Notes under the pieces: generated by a model | What the model saw: the letters and a program-made list of their open reading frames with translations, nothing else | What the model was told of the DNA's origin: nothing | Databases searched by the model: none | In this document: positions 9,119-17,707 of the stretch, piece after piece | Position numbering within the stretch: the first letter of the stretch is position 1 | Layout: the number at the start of each line of letters is the position of its first letter | Made by a program: the position numbers and the translations under genes | NCBI GenBank assembly: GCA_028692885.1 | Contig: JAQUWM010000020.1 | Span: 1 to 37,232, forward strand | Length of the DNA: 37,232 nt | Direction of reading: 5' to 3' | From: Acetobacterium sp. | GTDB taxonomy: Bacteria > Bacillota > Clostridia > Eubacteriales > Eubacteriaceae

Positions 9119-9415
9119 ATGAATGCTGATGATGTTTCAGTAAAAATTTTCAAGGCGTTGGGACATCCAGTTCGCTTACAAATCGTAAAATTTCTTTTAA
9201 TTGAGCCCCAATGTGTCTGCATCCTGAATCAATTATTTGATTACAGCCAGGCCAACCTCTCCCAGCACCTGAAAATACTGCGCGAGGCTGGGGTTTTGCA
9301 GAATCAAAAAATCGGGGTGGAAATGCACTATTCGGTAAAATTAAAGGGCATTGAAAAACTCCTTGAGGCGATGGATTTAACCGCCGCCGAGTATTTCAGC
9401 ACCCTGGAATTCTAA
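9119..9415 (+). CDS. ArsR-family winged-helix repressor with a CVC thiol motif
   Basis: A 98-residue ArsR/SmtB-type repressor. The N-terminal helix ALGHPVRLQIVKFL, the recognition region YSQANLSQHLKILREAGVL and the wing region (MHYSVKL) are typical. Cys32-Val-Cys34 sits at the position where ArsR carries its arsenite-binding CVC (ELCVCDL). Here it could sense a metalloid or, given the neighbour, reactive sulfur species as in thiol-switch ArsR proteins; this choice is inference. It is 17 bases downstream of the CoADR-rhodanese gene, has RBS AGAGG 6 bases before the ATG, and probably forms an autoregulated operon with it. It ends 11 bases from the convergent galE stop. Confidence 0.85.
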   Translation: MNADDVSVKIFKALGHPVRLQIVKFLLIEPQCVCILNQLFDYSQANLSQHLKILREAGVLQNQKIGVEMHYSVKLKGIEKLLEAMDLTAAEYFSTLEF

Positions 9416-9426
9416 TCTGGCAAATA

Positions 9427-10416
9427 TTAAATTTGATAGCCCTGGGGATGGTTTTGATGCCATTTCCAGGCTGTTTTTATGATATTATCTAAATCTGAAT
9501 GGGCTGCTGTCCAACCCAATTCCTGCTGCGCTTTTTGGGCTGAGGCAATCAGTTCGGCTGGATCTCCAACTCTTCTGTCCACAACTTCCACCTTAAACAC
9601 TTTACCGGTCAGCGTTTTTGTTTTGGCAATCACATCTTTTACTGAAAAACCTTTGCCATCGCCTAAATTATAAACATTGCTTTCACATCCAGCCAGCAGT
9701 TTTTCCATCCCTAAGATGTGAGCAGAGGCAATATCCATAACATGGATATAATCGCGGATACAGCTGCCGTCCGGGGTCGGATAGTCTTCACCGAAGATAC
9801 TAATCTTATCGCGCTGCCCCAGGGCTGTTTTTAAAATCAGCGGAATCAAATGGCTTTCAGGACTGTGGTCCTCGCCGATTTCGCCACTGGGATGGGCTCC
9901 GGCGGCATTGAAATAGCGGAAGATCATCGATTTCAAGCCATAGGCCGTATCCATCCACTTCAGCATTTTTTCGACCGCCAGTTTTGTCTCCCCATAGGTA
10001 TTCGTGGGATTTTTGGTACTGTCCTCAGTAATCGGACTTTCCTCTGGTTGCCCATAAACGGCTGCCGTCGATGAAAAAACAAAATTTCTGACCCCATGCT
10101 CCACCATCATTTCGAGCAGACAAAGGGTGCCGTAAACGTTATTGTGATAATACTTGATGGGTTGCTCCATCGACTCTCCAACCAGCGAATCAGCACAGAA
10201 ATGCATGACACAATCAATCTGGTGCGCCTGAAAGATCTGGCTAAGAAAGGTCTGGTTGCGAATATCCCCTTTTTCGATAACCGCCTCTGGGGGAATCGCT
10301 CCTGGGTGTCCGGTCGAGAAGTTGTCCAAAACTACCACCTCATAGGCCTTGTCCACCAGTGCGCTTACCACATGTGATCCAATATATCCGGCTCCACCGC
10401 ATACTAATATTTTCAT
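9427..10416 (-). CDS. galE: UDP-glucose 4-epimerase
   Basis: A 329-residue extended short-chain dehydrogenase. It has the NAD-binding GGAGYIGSH at residues 7-15, the STAAVYG strand with its Ser/Thr, and the catalytic Y141-x-x-x-K145 in TYGETK. FRYFNAAGA and the C-terminal NLGDGKGFSV are strongly GalE. It interconverts UDP-glucose and UDP-galactose, supplying galactosyl units for surface glycans, possibly including the polymer of the nearby operon. The gene stands alone between the convergent ArsR gene and the ppdK terminator. A TATAAT at 10464-10469 (minus) may be its -10, though the -35 is poor. RBS AGAGGAACAGG precedes the ATG. Confidence 0.93.
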   Translation of the reverse strand: MKILVCGGAGYIGSHVVSALVDKAYEVVVLDNFSTGHPGAIPPEAVIEKGDIRNQTFLSQIFQAHQIDCVMHFCADSLVGESMEQPIKYYHNNVYGTLCLLEMMVEHGVRNFVFSSTAAVYGQPEESPITEDSTKNPTNTYGETKLAVEKMLKWMDTAYGLKSMIFRYFNAAGAHPSGEIGEDHSPESHLIPLILKTALGQRDKISIFGEDYPTPDGSCIRDYIHVMDIASAHILGMEKLLAGCESNVYNLGDGKGFSVKDVIAKTKTLTGKVFKVEVVDRRVGDPAELIASAQKAQQELGWTAAHSDLDNIIKTAWKWHQNHPQGYQI

Positions 10417-10479
10417 CCTGTTCCTCTATTTTCATTATTTATAATTAAATTTCTGACTTCTTTATTATAGAACTTTTTT

Positions 10480-10507
10480 AAAAAAAAGGAAACCCCGAAG
10501 GGCTTCC
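10480..10507 (-). terminator. Intrinsic terminator of the ccpN-ppsR-ppdK operon
   Basis: On the minus strand an 8-bp stem GGAAGCCC / GGGTTTCC (one G-T pair) with a TTCG tetraloop is followed directly by eight T residues. It lies 26 bases past the ppdK stop, in the correct orientation. This is a textbook Rho-independent terminator. Confidence 0.93.
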
Positions 10508-10533
10508 AGACGATTTTTTGTTTATCAATTCAT

Positions 10534-13158
10534 TTATTTATTACTTAACGCTGCCTGCGCTGCGGCCAACCGGGCGATTGGCACCCGGAAGGGTGAGCAG
10601 GAAACATAACTTAATCCAACACTATGGAAGAAGAAAATCGATTTGGGATCACCGCCATGTTCGCCGCAAACTCCAATTTTAAGGTCTGGCTTAGTTTTTC
10701 GGCCCAGGGTCACACCCATTTCAACCAACTTACCAACACCTTCAACATCAATGCTCTGGAATGGATCATTAGGCAGAATGCCTTTATCTTTATAGTCACT
10801 GATAAACTTACCGGCATCATCCCGGGAGAAACCATACGTCATCTGAGTCAGATCATTGGTTCCAAAGGAGAAGAATTCGGCTGTTTTAGCAATCTGGTCG
10901 GCAATCAGGGTTGCCCGGGGAATTTCTATCATGGTTCCCACCAGATAGTCGATATCTGATTTTTTCTCAGCTTTAATCACTTCAGCAGTATTTCTTACAA
11001 TTTTATCCAGGTAGGTCAATTCTTCATTAATCCCAATCAGCGGGATCATGATTTCCGGGATCACATTGAAGCCATATTTTTCTTTGACTTCAATCGCTGC
11101 TTCCATAATGGCTCGGGTCTGCATTTCGGCAATTTCGGGATAGGTAATCGCCAGACGACAGCCACGATGGCCTAACATCGGATTAAACTCTTCCAATCCC
11201 TGAATGATGGTCGTCATTTCTTCGACATCAAATCCCATATCTGTAGCTAGTGCTTCAATGTCTTTAGTTTCTTTGGGTAGGAATTCATGAAGTGGCGGAT
11301 CAAGTAAACGAACGGTAACCGGCCGGCCTTCCATGGCTTTGTAGATGCCAATAAAGTCTTCTTTTTGCATCGGTAGAATTTCAGCCAGGGCTTTTTTGCG
11401 CTGCTCTTTTGATTCCGAAAGGATCATCCGGCGAACGCTTGGCAACCGTTGCTCATCAAAGAACATGTGCTCGGTACGGCAAAGGCCGATCCCTTCCGCC
11501 CCAAAACCGACAGCGACGGAAGCATCTTTGGGGGTATCGGCATTGGTTCGGACTTTCAGGGTTCTGAATTCATCCGACCAGGCCATGATCTGCCCGAAAT
11601 GTCCTGACAGCTCCGGTGTAACGGTTTTGATACTGCCTTTGTAAACACTGCCAGTGCTTCCATTTAAAGAGATATAATCGCCTTCTTTAAAAACTTGATT
11701 GTCGACAGTAAATTGTTTAGCCGCCTCATCGACCTTGATCGATTCGCATCCAGCCACACAGCATTTTCCCATGCCTCGAGCGACAACCGCCGCATGAGAA
11801 GTCATGCCACCGCGGGCTGTTAAAATCCCGTTGGCTGCATACATACCTTCAATATCTTCAGGGGATGTTTCTTTTCTAACTAAGATTGTTTCTTCGCCAT
11901 TGGCAACTGCGGCGCAGACCGCTTCAGCGGTAAAATATATTTTTCCGGTCGCTGCTCCCGGTGAGGCTGGCAGACCGGTCGCCAGAAGTTCAGCGGCTTT
12001 TAAAGCAGCTGCTTCAAAGGTTGGATGAAGCAATTGATCCAAAGCAAGGGGATCTAATCGCAATAGTGCTTCTTCTTTGGTAATCAGGCCTTCTTCAACC
12101 ATTTCCACTGCAGCACAGATCGCGGCAGCAGCTGTTCGCTTGCCGGTTCGAGTTTGCAGCATAAAGAGTTTACTTTTTTCGATCGTAAACTCGATATCCT
12201 GCATGTCTTTATAATGATTTTCCAGCAAATCCGCCGTTTCGTGGAATTGTTTATACACTTCCGGCATGATATCTTTTAGTTCATTAATATCCTTGGGCGT
12301 TCGAATTCCGGCCACAACATCTTCACCCTGGGCGTTGATCAAAAATTCACCAAATAATTTTTTCTGTCCGGTTGCCGGATTTCGAGTAAAGGCCACCCCG
12401 GTTCCACAATCATTGCCCATGTTACCATAAACCATTGATTGCACATTGACAGCGGTGCCGATATCATGAGGGATATCATTCATATTTCGATAGCTGATGG
12501 CGCGATTATTATTCCACGATCTGAATACCGCTTCGATCGCCATTAACAGCTGCTCTTTGGGATCCAGTGGGAAGTCTTTTGCAGTTTCATCTTTAACAAT
12601 TTTTTTATAGGCTGCTACAATTTCTTTGAGATCTTTGGCAGTTAATTCAGTATCGTCTTTGTAGCCATTTTTTTCTTTGGCGGTTTCCAGAACATGATCA
12701 AACTTTTCTTTCCCGATTTCCTGAACAACATCCCCAAACATTTGGATAAAGCGGCGGTAACTGTCAAAGGCAAATCGTTCGTTGCCTGTTGCTTTGGCAA
12801 TACCGGCCACGGTTTCATCATTGAGTCCGAGATTCAAGATGGTATCCATCATCCCCGGCATGGAAAACTTAGCACCAGAACGAACCGATACCAGTAACGG
12901 ATTGTCGGCATTGCCAAACTCTTTTTCACATTCCTTTTCTAAGATCTTCATATAGTCATTGATCTGGCCGATAATTTCGTCAGAAAGCTTTGTATCCTGG
13001 TTGTAATATTCAGTACAGGCCTCGGTAGTAACGGTAAACCCTCCCGGCACTGGCAAACCGATGTTTGTCATTTCGGCAAGGTTCGCACCCTTTCCCCCTA
13101 GCAGCTCCTTCATGTTTGCATTACCTTCTTTAAACAAATAAACCCATTTTTTTGACAT
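10534..13158 (-). CDS. ppdK: Pyruvate, phosphate dikinase
   Basis: Catalyses pyruvate + ATP + Pi to and from PEP + AMP + PPi. At 874 residues it has the standard bacterial PPDK length. The N-terminal ATP-grasp domain starts at LLGGKGANLAEM; the central swivelling domain holds the phosphorylated His455 in GGMTSHAAV, with Thr453 as the target of the regulatory kinase; the C-terminal PEP/pyruvate barrel ends with Cys831 in GVCGEHGGDP. RBS AGGAGG precedes the ATG. The start lies 5 bases after the ppsR stop, so it is the third gene of ccpN-ppsR-ppdK and is followed by a strong terminator. In an acetogen-like host it would make PEP for gluconeogenesis. Confidence 0.97.
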   Translation of the reverse strand: MSKKWVYLFKEGNANMKELLGGKGANLAEMTNIGLPVPGGFTVTTEACTEYYNQDTKLSDEIIGQINDYMKILEKECEKEFGNADNPLLVSVRSGAKFSMPGMMDTILNLGLNDETVAGIAKATGNERFAFDSYRRFIQMFGDVVQEIGKEKFDHVLETAKEKNGYKDDTELTAKDLKEIVAAYKKIVKDETAKDFPLDPKEQLLMAIEAVFRSWNNNRAISYRNMNDIPHDIGTAVNVQSMVYGNMGNDCGTGVAFTRNPATGQKKLFGEFLINAQGEDVVAGIRTPKDINELKDIMPEVYKQFHETADLLENHYKDMQDIEFTIEKSKLFMLQTRTGKRTAAAAICAAVEMVEEGLITKEEALLRLDPLALDQLLHPTFEAAALKAAELLATGLPASPGAATGKIYFTAEAVCAAVANGEETILVRKETSPEDIEGMYAANGILTARGGMTSHAAVVARGMGKCCVAGCESIKVDEAAKQFTVDNQVFKEGDYISLNGSTGSVYKGSIKTVTPELSGHFGQIMAWSDEFRTLKVRTNADTPKDASVAVGFGAEGIGLCRTEHMFFDEQRLPSVRRMILSESKEQRKKALAEILPMQKEDFIGIYKAMEGRPVTVRLLDPPLHEFLPKETKDIEALATDMGFDVEEMTTIIQGLEEFNPMLGHRGCRLAITYPEIAEMQTRAIMEAAIEVKEKYGFNVIPEIMIPLIGINEELTYLDKIVRNTAEVIKAEKKSDIDYLVGTMIEIPRATLIADQIAKTAEFFSFGTNDLTQMTYGFSRDDAGKFISDYKDKGILPNDPFQSIDVEGVGKLVEMGVTLGRKTKPDLKIGVCGEHGGDPKSIFFFHSVGLSYVSCSPFRVPIARLAAAQAALSNK

Positions 13159-13163
13159 TTCCT

Positions 13164-13967
13164 CTACCTCCTCATTATATTTGCAAGTATTATCGCTGCA
13201 ATTTCTTCAATTGCTTTAGATGTGACGTCAATGACAGTACATCCCAATTTATCGAAAAGCTGTTGCGCTGTTTCTAACTCCAACATGACTCTTTCGTAAC
13301 TTCCATAGCTTGATGTTCCGGTGAGCCCCATGGCTCGAATTCGTTCCGATCGGATATTGACCAGATGGTTTGGATCCAATATCAGCCCAAATATTTTTTT
13401 GCTTGAAATTTCAAATAATTCTTTTGGCGGTTTAACCTCTGGCATCAATGGAATATTGGCTACCTTATAATTATTGTTGGCCAAATAGATACTGATCGGT
13501 GTTTTTGATGTTCTTGACACACCAATCAGAATAATATCGGCCTGATCCAGGTCGGATGTATTTTTGCCATCATCATATTTCACCGCAAACTCAATTGCTT
13601 CTATTTTTTTAAGGTAATAGTCATCGAGTTCCCGACTGGAGCTCAGATTGCGAGCCGGTTCTGCTCCGGTTATACTCCTCAGCGTTTCAACCAGAGAGCC
13701 CATGACATCGTAGATGGGAATACCCTTAACTTTGGCTTCTGTTTCCATATAATGCTTTAATTCGATTGATGCAAAACGATAGACCACCAATCCATTTTCC
13801 TGTTTTGCTAAATCCAACAGGTAATCAATACTTAGTTTATCATCCACAAAAGGATGAAACCGTACTTCCCGAATGGCGTTTTCAAATACGCTTGTTCCGG
13901 CTTTGACCAGCAGTTCACCAATCTCAGTCGGTGTATCTGAAACGACAAAAATGACAATGCTCTTCAA
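13164..13967 (-). CDS. ppsR: PPDK regulatory protein (bifunctional kinase / phosphorylase, DUF299)
   Basis: A 267-residue member of the PPDK/PEP-synthase regulatory protein family. It would inactivate PPDK by ADP-dependent phosphorylation of the Thr beside the catalytic His and reactivate it by Pi-dependent dephosphorylation. The start IFVVSDTPTEIGELLV replaces the usual VSDSTGETA with a variant. The P-loop-like motif IGVSRTSKTPISIYLAN (about 146-162) and the C-terminal IRSERIRAMG are diagnostic. It sits between the CcpN-type repressor (12-base gap) and its target enzyme (5-base gap), which leaves little doubt that PPDK rather than PEP synthase is the substrate. The B. subtilis homologue YqfL is likewise beside ccpN. 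Confidence 0.93.
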   Translation of the reverse strand: MKSIVIFVVSDTPTEIGELLVKAGTSVFENAIREVRFHPFVDDKLSIDYLLDLAKQENGLVVYRFASIELKHYMETEAKVKGIPIYDVMGSLVETLRSITGAEPARNLSSSRELDDYYLKKIEAIEFAVKYDDGKNTSDLDQADIILIGVSRTSKTPISIYLANNNYKVANIPLMPEVKPPKELFEISSKKIFGLILDPNHLVNIRSERIRAMGLTGTSSYGSYERVMLELETAQQLFDKLGCTVIDVTSKAIEEIAAIILANIMRR

Positions 13968-13979
13968 TTTACAACCTCT

Positions 13980-14618
13980 TTATTCTGCACTTCTCCCCAT
14001 GTTAACCACGTAGCGGGTAATATTTGTTCGTGACACCTTACCAATTAAGACTAACCGCTGAACACCCTTTTCATCAATCTCTTTTGTAACAATCGGCAGC
14101 GACTCTACCTCGTAGGTCATGGTTTTATAGGCGGCATCATAAACCGATTCATTTGGTTCCAGATAAGTAATATTAGGCATCCGCGTCATAATCATCGGAA
14201 TCGGTAGCGTTTCTACCTCTTTTCTTCCGATCATGGCTTTGATAAAGTCCTTTCGGGATACGATCCCAGATAGATATTTTCCGTCGACTACATACAAGGT
14301 TCCGGCATTTTTGGTAAACATCGTAATGATCCCATCATAGATGGATGTTGTTTCTTCGACAACCGTTGGCTCCGTTTGAATATCCATGATACTGATGGTT
14401 TTGATATAGCTTCCCAAAATATTCAACAAGGAACGACCGGTATAATAATAGCCAACCTTTCGCTTGGCTTCTAAAATACCCATCATCGTCAGAATTTTAA
14501 GATCGGGACGTATTGTCGCCCGATTAATATTGAGTAACTCGGCAATTTCATTACTCTTTACAGGTTGTTTGTCTTTCACTATCGCTATTATTTCATTTTG
14601 CCTGCTTGATAACTCCAT
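13980..14618 (-). CDS. ccpN: CcpN-type transcriptional repressor (HTH plus two CBS domains)
   Basis: A 212-residue regulator: an N-terminal winged HTH (about 3-60, ending in a KVGYYYTG wing) and a pair of CBS domains (about 75-135 and 142-205), e.g. YVVDGKYLSGIVSRKDFIKAM. This is the layout of B. subtilis CcpN, which represses gluconeogenic genes and senses adenylate nucleotides. A TTG at 14624 is in frame, but AAAGGGG abuts it and lies 6 bases before the ATG at 14618, so I choose the ATG. It leads ccpN-ppsR-ppdK, and its own promoter contains a match to the CcpN site. Autoregulation, and control of PPDK by this protein, are inferred. Confidence 0.88.
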   Translation of the reverse strand: MELSSRQNEIIAIVKDKQPVKSNEIAELLNINRATIRPDLKILTMMGILEAKRKVGYYYTGRSLLNILGSYIKTISIMDIQTEPTVVEETTSIYDGIITMFTKNAGTLYVVDGKYLSGIVSRKDFIKAMIGRKEVETLPIPMIMTRMPNITYLEPNESVYDAAYKTMTYEVESLPIVTKEIDEKGVQRLVLIGKVSRTNITRYVVNMGRSAE

Positions 14619-14648
14619 GTTCAACCCCTTTAGCTATTTATTTTATTA

Positions 14649-14676
14649 AGTATAACACAAATAACACTATTGTAAA
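14649..14676 (-). promoter_or_regulatory. Promoter of ccpN-ppsR-ppdK with an overlapping CcpN-type box
   Basis: On the minus strand TTTACA (14671-14676), a 16-base spacer, then TATACT (14649-14654). The sequence TGTGTTATACT (14649-14659) matches at all 11 positions the B. subtilis CcpN consensus as I remember it, TRTGHYATAYW, and covers the -10. A repressor bound there would block the operon that encodes it. Confidence 0.65.
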
Positions 14677-14697
14677 CATATAAAATATATTTTTAGG

Positions 14698-14725
14698 CTA
14701 TAATGATAACTTTTTATCATTATAG
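14698..14725. repeat. Perfect 12-bp inverted repeat between comEA and ccpN
   Basis: CTATAATGATAA, a 4-base loop (CTTT), then the exact reverse complement. No T-run follows on either strand, so it is not a standard terminator. It lies about 22 bases upstream of the ccpN -35 and 17 bases after the comEA stop. A second dyad, GATAAC (14705-14710) with GTTATC (14725-14730), overlaps it. An operator or a transcript-stabilising stem are both possible. Confidence 0.7.
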
Positions 14726-14741
14726 TTATCTGTAACCTCTT

Positions 14742-15323
14742 TTAAATGGTTATTGAGTCCGCTAGACCTTCAAATATTTTATCACCAATCCGCGTGACAT
14801 TCTTCAATTCTTCCAGTTCTTTGAATCCACCATTCTTGTCCCGGTAATCAATGATCCCTTGAGCAATGACATCCCCAATTCCCGGTAGACTTTTCAACTC
14901 TTCCAGACTGGCGGTGTTGATATTGATTTTAGTATTTTCACTGGCAACCGTTGTTTCTGGAACTTCTCCGATGGCGGGAATATGAATCTTTTCTTCATCC
15001 TGTAGTTTTCTGGCTAGATTCAGTGCCTCGATCTCAGCTGATTCAGTTAAACCACCGACCAATTCAATGGCCTCCACCAGTCGCGAACCCTGCTTTAACT
15101 TAACGACGCCAGGTTTTATCACTGCGCCAGTAATATGTACCATTATTTCTTCATTGTTATCCAATCCACTTTCTTCAGCAACATCTTTATTTAAAGCTGT
15201 TGTATCAGCAATTGTCATTTTGGTAGCAGTGGTCACTTTAAATTGATACCAACCCCAAAAAACGCCCAAAAAAACAAGCACGATAAGAATGTAGAGGATT
15301 TTATTTCGATCAAACCTATCCAT
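14742..15323 (-). CDS. comEA: ComEA-type DNA-binding competence protein
   Basis: A 193-residue protein anchored by one N-terminal helix (about 9-26). A SLBB domain follows (about 55-110, VHITGAVIKPGVVKLKQGSR), then a C-terminal double helix-hairpin-helix DNA-binding domain (about 131-193, ININTASLEELKSLPGIG and NVTRIGDKIFEGL). ComEA receives incoming double-stranded DNA at the cell surface during transformation or type IV pilus-linked uptake. The usual partners comEB/comEC are not adjacent. Instead the gene starts just after the stop of the PHP phosphatase, and its RBS GGGAG lies inside the end of that gene, so the two are probably co-transcribed. Confidence 0.9.
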   Translation of the reverse strand: MDRFDRNKILYILIVLVFLGVFWGWYQFKVTTATKMTIADTTALNKDVAEESGLDNNEEIMVHITGAVIKPGVVKLKQGSRLVEAIELVGGLTESAEIEALNLARKLQDEEKIHIPAIGEVPETTVASENTKININTASLEELKSLPGIGDVIAQGIIDYRDKNGGFKELEELKNVTRIGDKIFEGLADSITI

Positions 15324-15324
15324 C

Positions 15325-16176
15325 TTACACTCCCAGAAGCTGTGCTTTCCATCGGCCTTTTTTTAATATCCAATATTCCTGATAGCCACATTGTTCTAAA
15401 TATGCTTCTGCCTGGTTATATTCGTAGACAATTCCCTCAACTGAATGGCTGTCACTACCAATTGTAATGGGAATATTTCGCTTTTTCATTTCTGGTATCA
15501 TCCAATCAGAGGGGTAACGTCCGACTCCAGGAACCCGCATATTGGCACCAGTATTAATTTCGATCCGCGTCTTTGTTGCAGCGATCCCATCAAGACAGGA
15601 TCGCACCGTTTCCTGATACCAGCGATCATTTTGATCAAAAAAATAATTATTCTGGTTGTATTTTTTGATTAAATCAATATGCCCCAGGATATCCGGTTTA
15701 TAGCTCTGCACCATCTTTTCAAGGCTCTGGTAATAATCTTTAATGAAGGCCTGCTGGTCACCCTGATAGTATTTTTCAATGCCCAGCTCAAAATCATGTT
15801 GCGATTCATCAATATAGAAAACCTTATCCCCGCTTGTTTTTCCCAGTGTATGAATTGACATAATGGCATAATCCAGCTGGGGTATCACCGTTTTAGCCAG
15901 ATCACTGATATCCTGTCGATCGATAAAAAAATCAATTTCCATGCCACAGTAAAGTTCAATCTGTGATGCATATTTTTCTTTCAGATTTTTGATATCGTTC
16001 AAATAATGCTCTAAACGTTCTTCTTTCATGGTCCAATCATTGGGAAATGGCAACGGAAAATGACTTGACAGACCGATGCTAGTAAGGCCTTTCGCAATTC
16101 CGGCGGCAACCATTTCTTCAAGGGTATCTCTGCCATCGCAATAATCTGAATGGATATGATAATTTGCCTGTAACAT
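15325..16176 (-). CDS. hisK: PHP-family histidinol-phosphatase
   Basis: A 283-residue PHP-domain metal phosphoesterase. The first metal motif is YHIHSDYCDGRDTLEEM at residues 6-22. A second (GLSSHFPLPF), the metal-ligand Glu in CGMEIDFF, an IMSIHTLG motif, LGHIDLIKKY and the C-terminal GSDSHSVEGI complete the set seen in HisK/HisJ-type histidinol-phosphatases. It would hydrolyse L-histidinol phosphate in histidine synthesis; no other his gene is near, so a related phosphoesterase role is possible. RBS GGAGG precedes the ATG. It ends one base before comEA. Confidence 0.82.
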   Translation of the reverse strand: MLQANYHIHSDYCDGRDTLEEMVAAGIAKGLTSIGLSSHFPLPFPNDWTMKEERLEHYLNDIKNLKEKYASQIELYCGMEIDFFIDRQDISDLAKTVIPQLDYAIMSIHTLGKTSGDKVFYIDESQHDFELGIEKYYQGDQQAFIKDYYQSLEKMVQSYKPDILGHIDLIKKYNQNNYFFDQNDRWYQETVRSCLDGIAATKTRIEINTGANMRVPGVGRYPSDWMIPEMKKRNIPITIGSDSHSVEGIVYEYNQAEAYLEQCGYQEYWILKKGRWKAQLLGV

Positions 16177-16235
16177 TTTGATCCCTCCAAAATTTCGGAT
16201 GTGCTGATTGTATCATGACAGCGATTTTTTAGCAA

Positions 16236-16266
16236 ATAAAAAAAATTGCCACAACGACAATTTTTT
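16236..16266 (-). terminator. Intrinsic terminator of the amino-acid ABC transporter operon
   Basis: On the minus strand AAAAATTG, a 9-base loop and CAATTTTT run straight into a T-rich tract of about 12 bases. It lies 11 bases past the ATPase stop, in the right orientation. The stem is AT-rich but the U-tract is strong. Confidence 0.75.
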
Positions 16267-16275
16267 ATGTGCTAC

Positions 16276-17040
16276 TTATAAAATTTTATTGAGAAAGCTT
16301 TTGGTTCGCTCTTCTTTAGGATTGAGAAGTACCTCTTCAGGGGTTCCTTCTTCACAGATTACACCACTATCCATAAAAATTACCCGATCGGCCACTTCCC
16401 GGGCAAAGCCAATCTCATGAGTAACAATGAGCATTGTCATCCCTTTTTCAGCCAGTTGCCGCATCGTTGCCAGGACTTCTCCAACCAGTTCAGGATCCAA
16501 CGCCGATGTTGGTTCATCAAACATCATAATCTTGGGATCCATGGCCAAAGCTCGGGCAATGGCGACCCGCTGTTGCTGACCACCAGATAAACGGGAGGGA
16601 TACTCGTCTTTCTTTTCAGATAGACCAACCATACTGAGCAGATCAAGAGCTCTGGTTTCGGCTATTTTTTTATCGGTTTTTTTCACAATCAGGGGCGCTA
16701 TAGTCACATTATCCATTACTGTCAGATGGGGAAACAGATTAAAGTTTTGAAAAACCATGCCCAACTCAGTACATAAAGATTGCACCGTTGCCGGATCAAT
16801 CTTCATCAGATCTTTATTATTGGCGCGTTTATCCGAAAGCACATCTTCAATGTATATTTCGCCGTCTGATATCCGTTCCAGTTGATTTAGACAACGCAGC
16901 ATGGTACTTTTTCCTGAGCCACTGGCACCGATTATACAGACTACTTCGCCTTGCTGAACCTCAAGATTAACACCCTTAAGGACTTCCAAATCGCCAAAAG
17001 ATTTTCGGACGTTCACTAATTTTACCATACTCATATTCAT
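16276..17040 (-). CDS. Polar amino-acid ABC transporter ATPase
   Basis: A 254-residue ATP-binding subunit of the PAAT (GlnQ/HisP) class. Walker A is GASGSGKST (about 38-46), the Q-loop [14 protein letters not shown] follows, the ABC signature is [15 protein letters not shown], Walker B is [12 protein letters not shown] and the switch His lies in [10 protein letters not shown]. It powers uptake of an amino acid with the permease (4-base gap upstream) and the lipoprotein encoded before it. Three in-frame ATGs occur in the first five codons; the AGGG spacing favours the second or third, a difference of at most 12 bases. GlnQ-like by sequence, but the substrate is undetermined. Confidence 0.93.
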   Translation of the reverse strand: MNMSMVKLVNVRKSFGDLEVLKGVNLEVQQGEVVCIIGASGSGKSTMLRCLNQLERISDGEIYIEDVLSDKRANNKDLMKIDPATVQSLCTELGMVFQNFNLFPHLTVMDNVTIAPLIVKKTDKKIAETRALDLLSMVGLSEKKDEYPSRLSGGQQQRVAIARALAMDPKIMMFDEPTSALDPELVGEVLATMRQLAEKGMTMLIVTHEIGFAREVADRVIFMDSGVICEEGTPEEVLLNPKEERTKSFLNKIL

Positions 17041-17044
17041 TTCC

Positions 17045-17707
17045 CTATCTTTCGTAAATTCCCAGTTTCTTTTCCATCATATCAAATACTACCTGAATAA
17101 TGGTTGTTAAGAATAGATAAATGGCGGCGGCATAAATGTAGTAAATCCATGACCCGGTTGCGCTTGCCATTGTTTTTGTGGTTCTCAGTAAATCAAATAA
17201 CGCAATTGTAGATACCAGTGATGTATCCTTTAACAGCATGATCAGCTCGTTGCCTAATGGGGCAACCAGTCGTTTGTAAGTTTGGGGAATAATAATTTTT
17301 GTCATCGCCTGGCGATAGCTCATTCCCAAAGCCTTTGAAGCTTCCATTTGCCCGCCATCAATCGATTCAATCGCAGCTCGAATGATCTCGGCCAGATAAG
17401 CAGTGGCATTTAAAGAAAAGGCCACAAAGGCAGCAATCATCGGATTGACTGTAAAGGTAATGCCAGTTGCATCCAAATAAATAATTGGAATAGCATAAAA
17501 AATAATGAATAATTGCAGCAGCATCGGAGTGCCTCTGAAAAACCAGATATAAAACCAGGATAGCACGTTGGCTACCTTATTTTTCGAGAGTCGTCCCAGC
17601 GCAACCACTACGCCGAAAATGGCACCAAAAATAATTGCTACAATGGCAATCTCTAAGGTTACAATGGTTCCATCAAAAATTGCCCATAGTTGGGTTTCAT
17701 TTAACAC
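17045..17707 (-). CDS. Polar amino-acid ABC transporter permease
   Basis: A 220-residue permease of the HisM/GlnP family with about five membrane helices. It carries the EAA-type coupling loop ([25 protein letters not shown] at about 130-154, of which the E-A-x(3)-G core contacts the ATPase), preceded by [14 protein letters not shown]. An ATG 42 bases upstream is in frame, but GAAGGGAA sits 6 bases before the GTG at 17705-17707, and the residues before that GTG are polar and unlike the family; I choose the GTG. It is separated from the binding-protein gene by about 316 non-coding bases, an unusual distance for this operon type. Confidence 0.9.
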   Translation of the reverse strand: MLNETQLWAIFDGTIVTLEIAIVAIIFGAIFGVVVALGRLSKNKVANVLSWFYIWFFRGTPMLLQLFIIFYAIPIIYLDATGITFTVNPMIAAFVAFSLNATAYLAEIIRAAIESIDGGQMEASKALGMSYRQAMTKIIIPQTYKRLVAPLGNELIMLLKDTSLVSTIALFDLLRTTKTMASATGSWIYYIYAAAIYLFLTTIIQVVFDMMEKKLGIYER

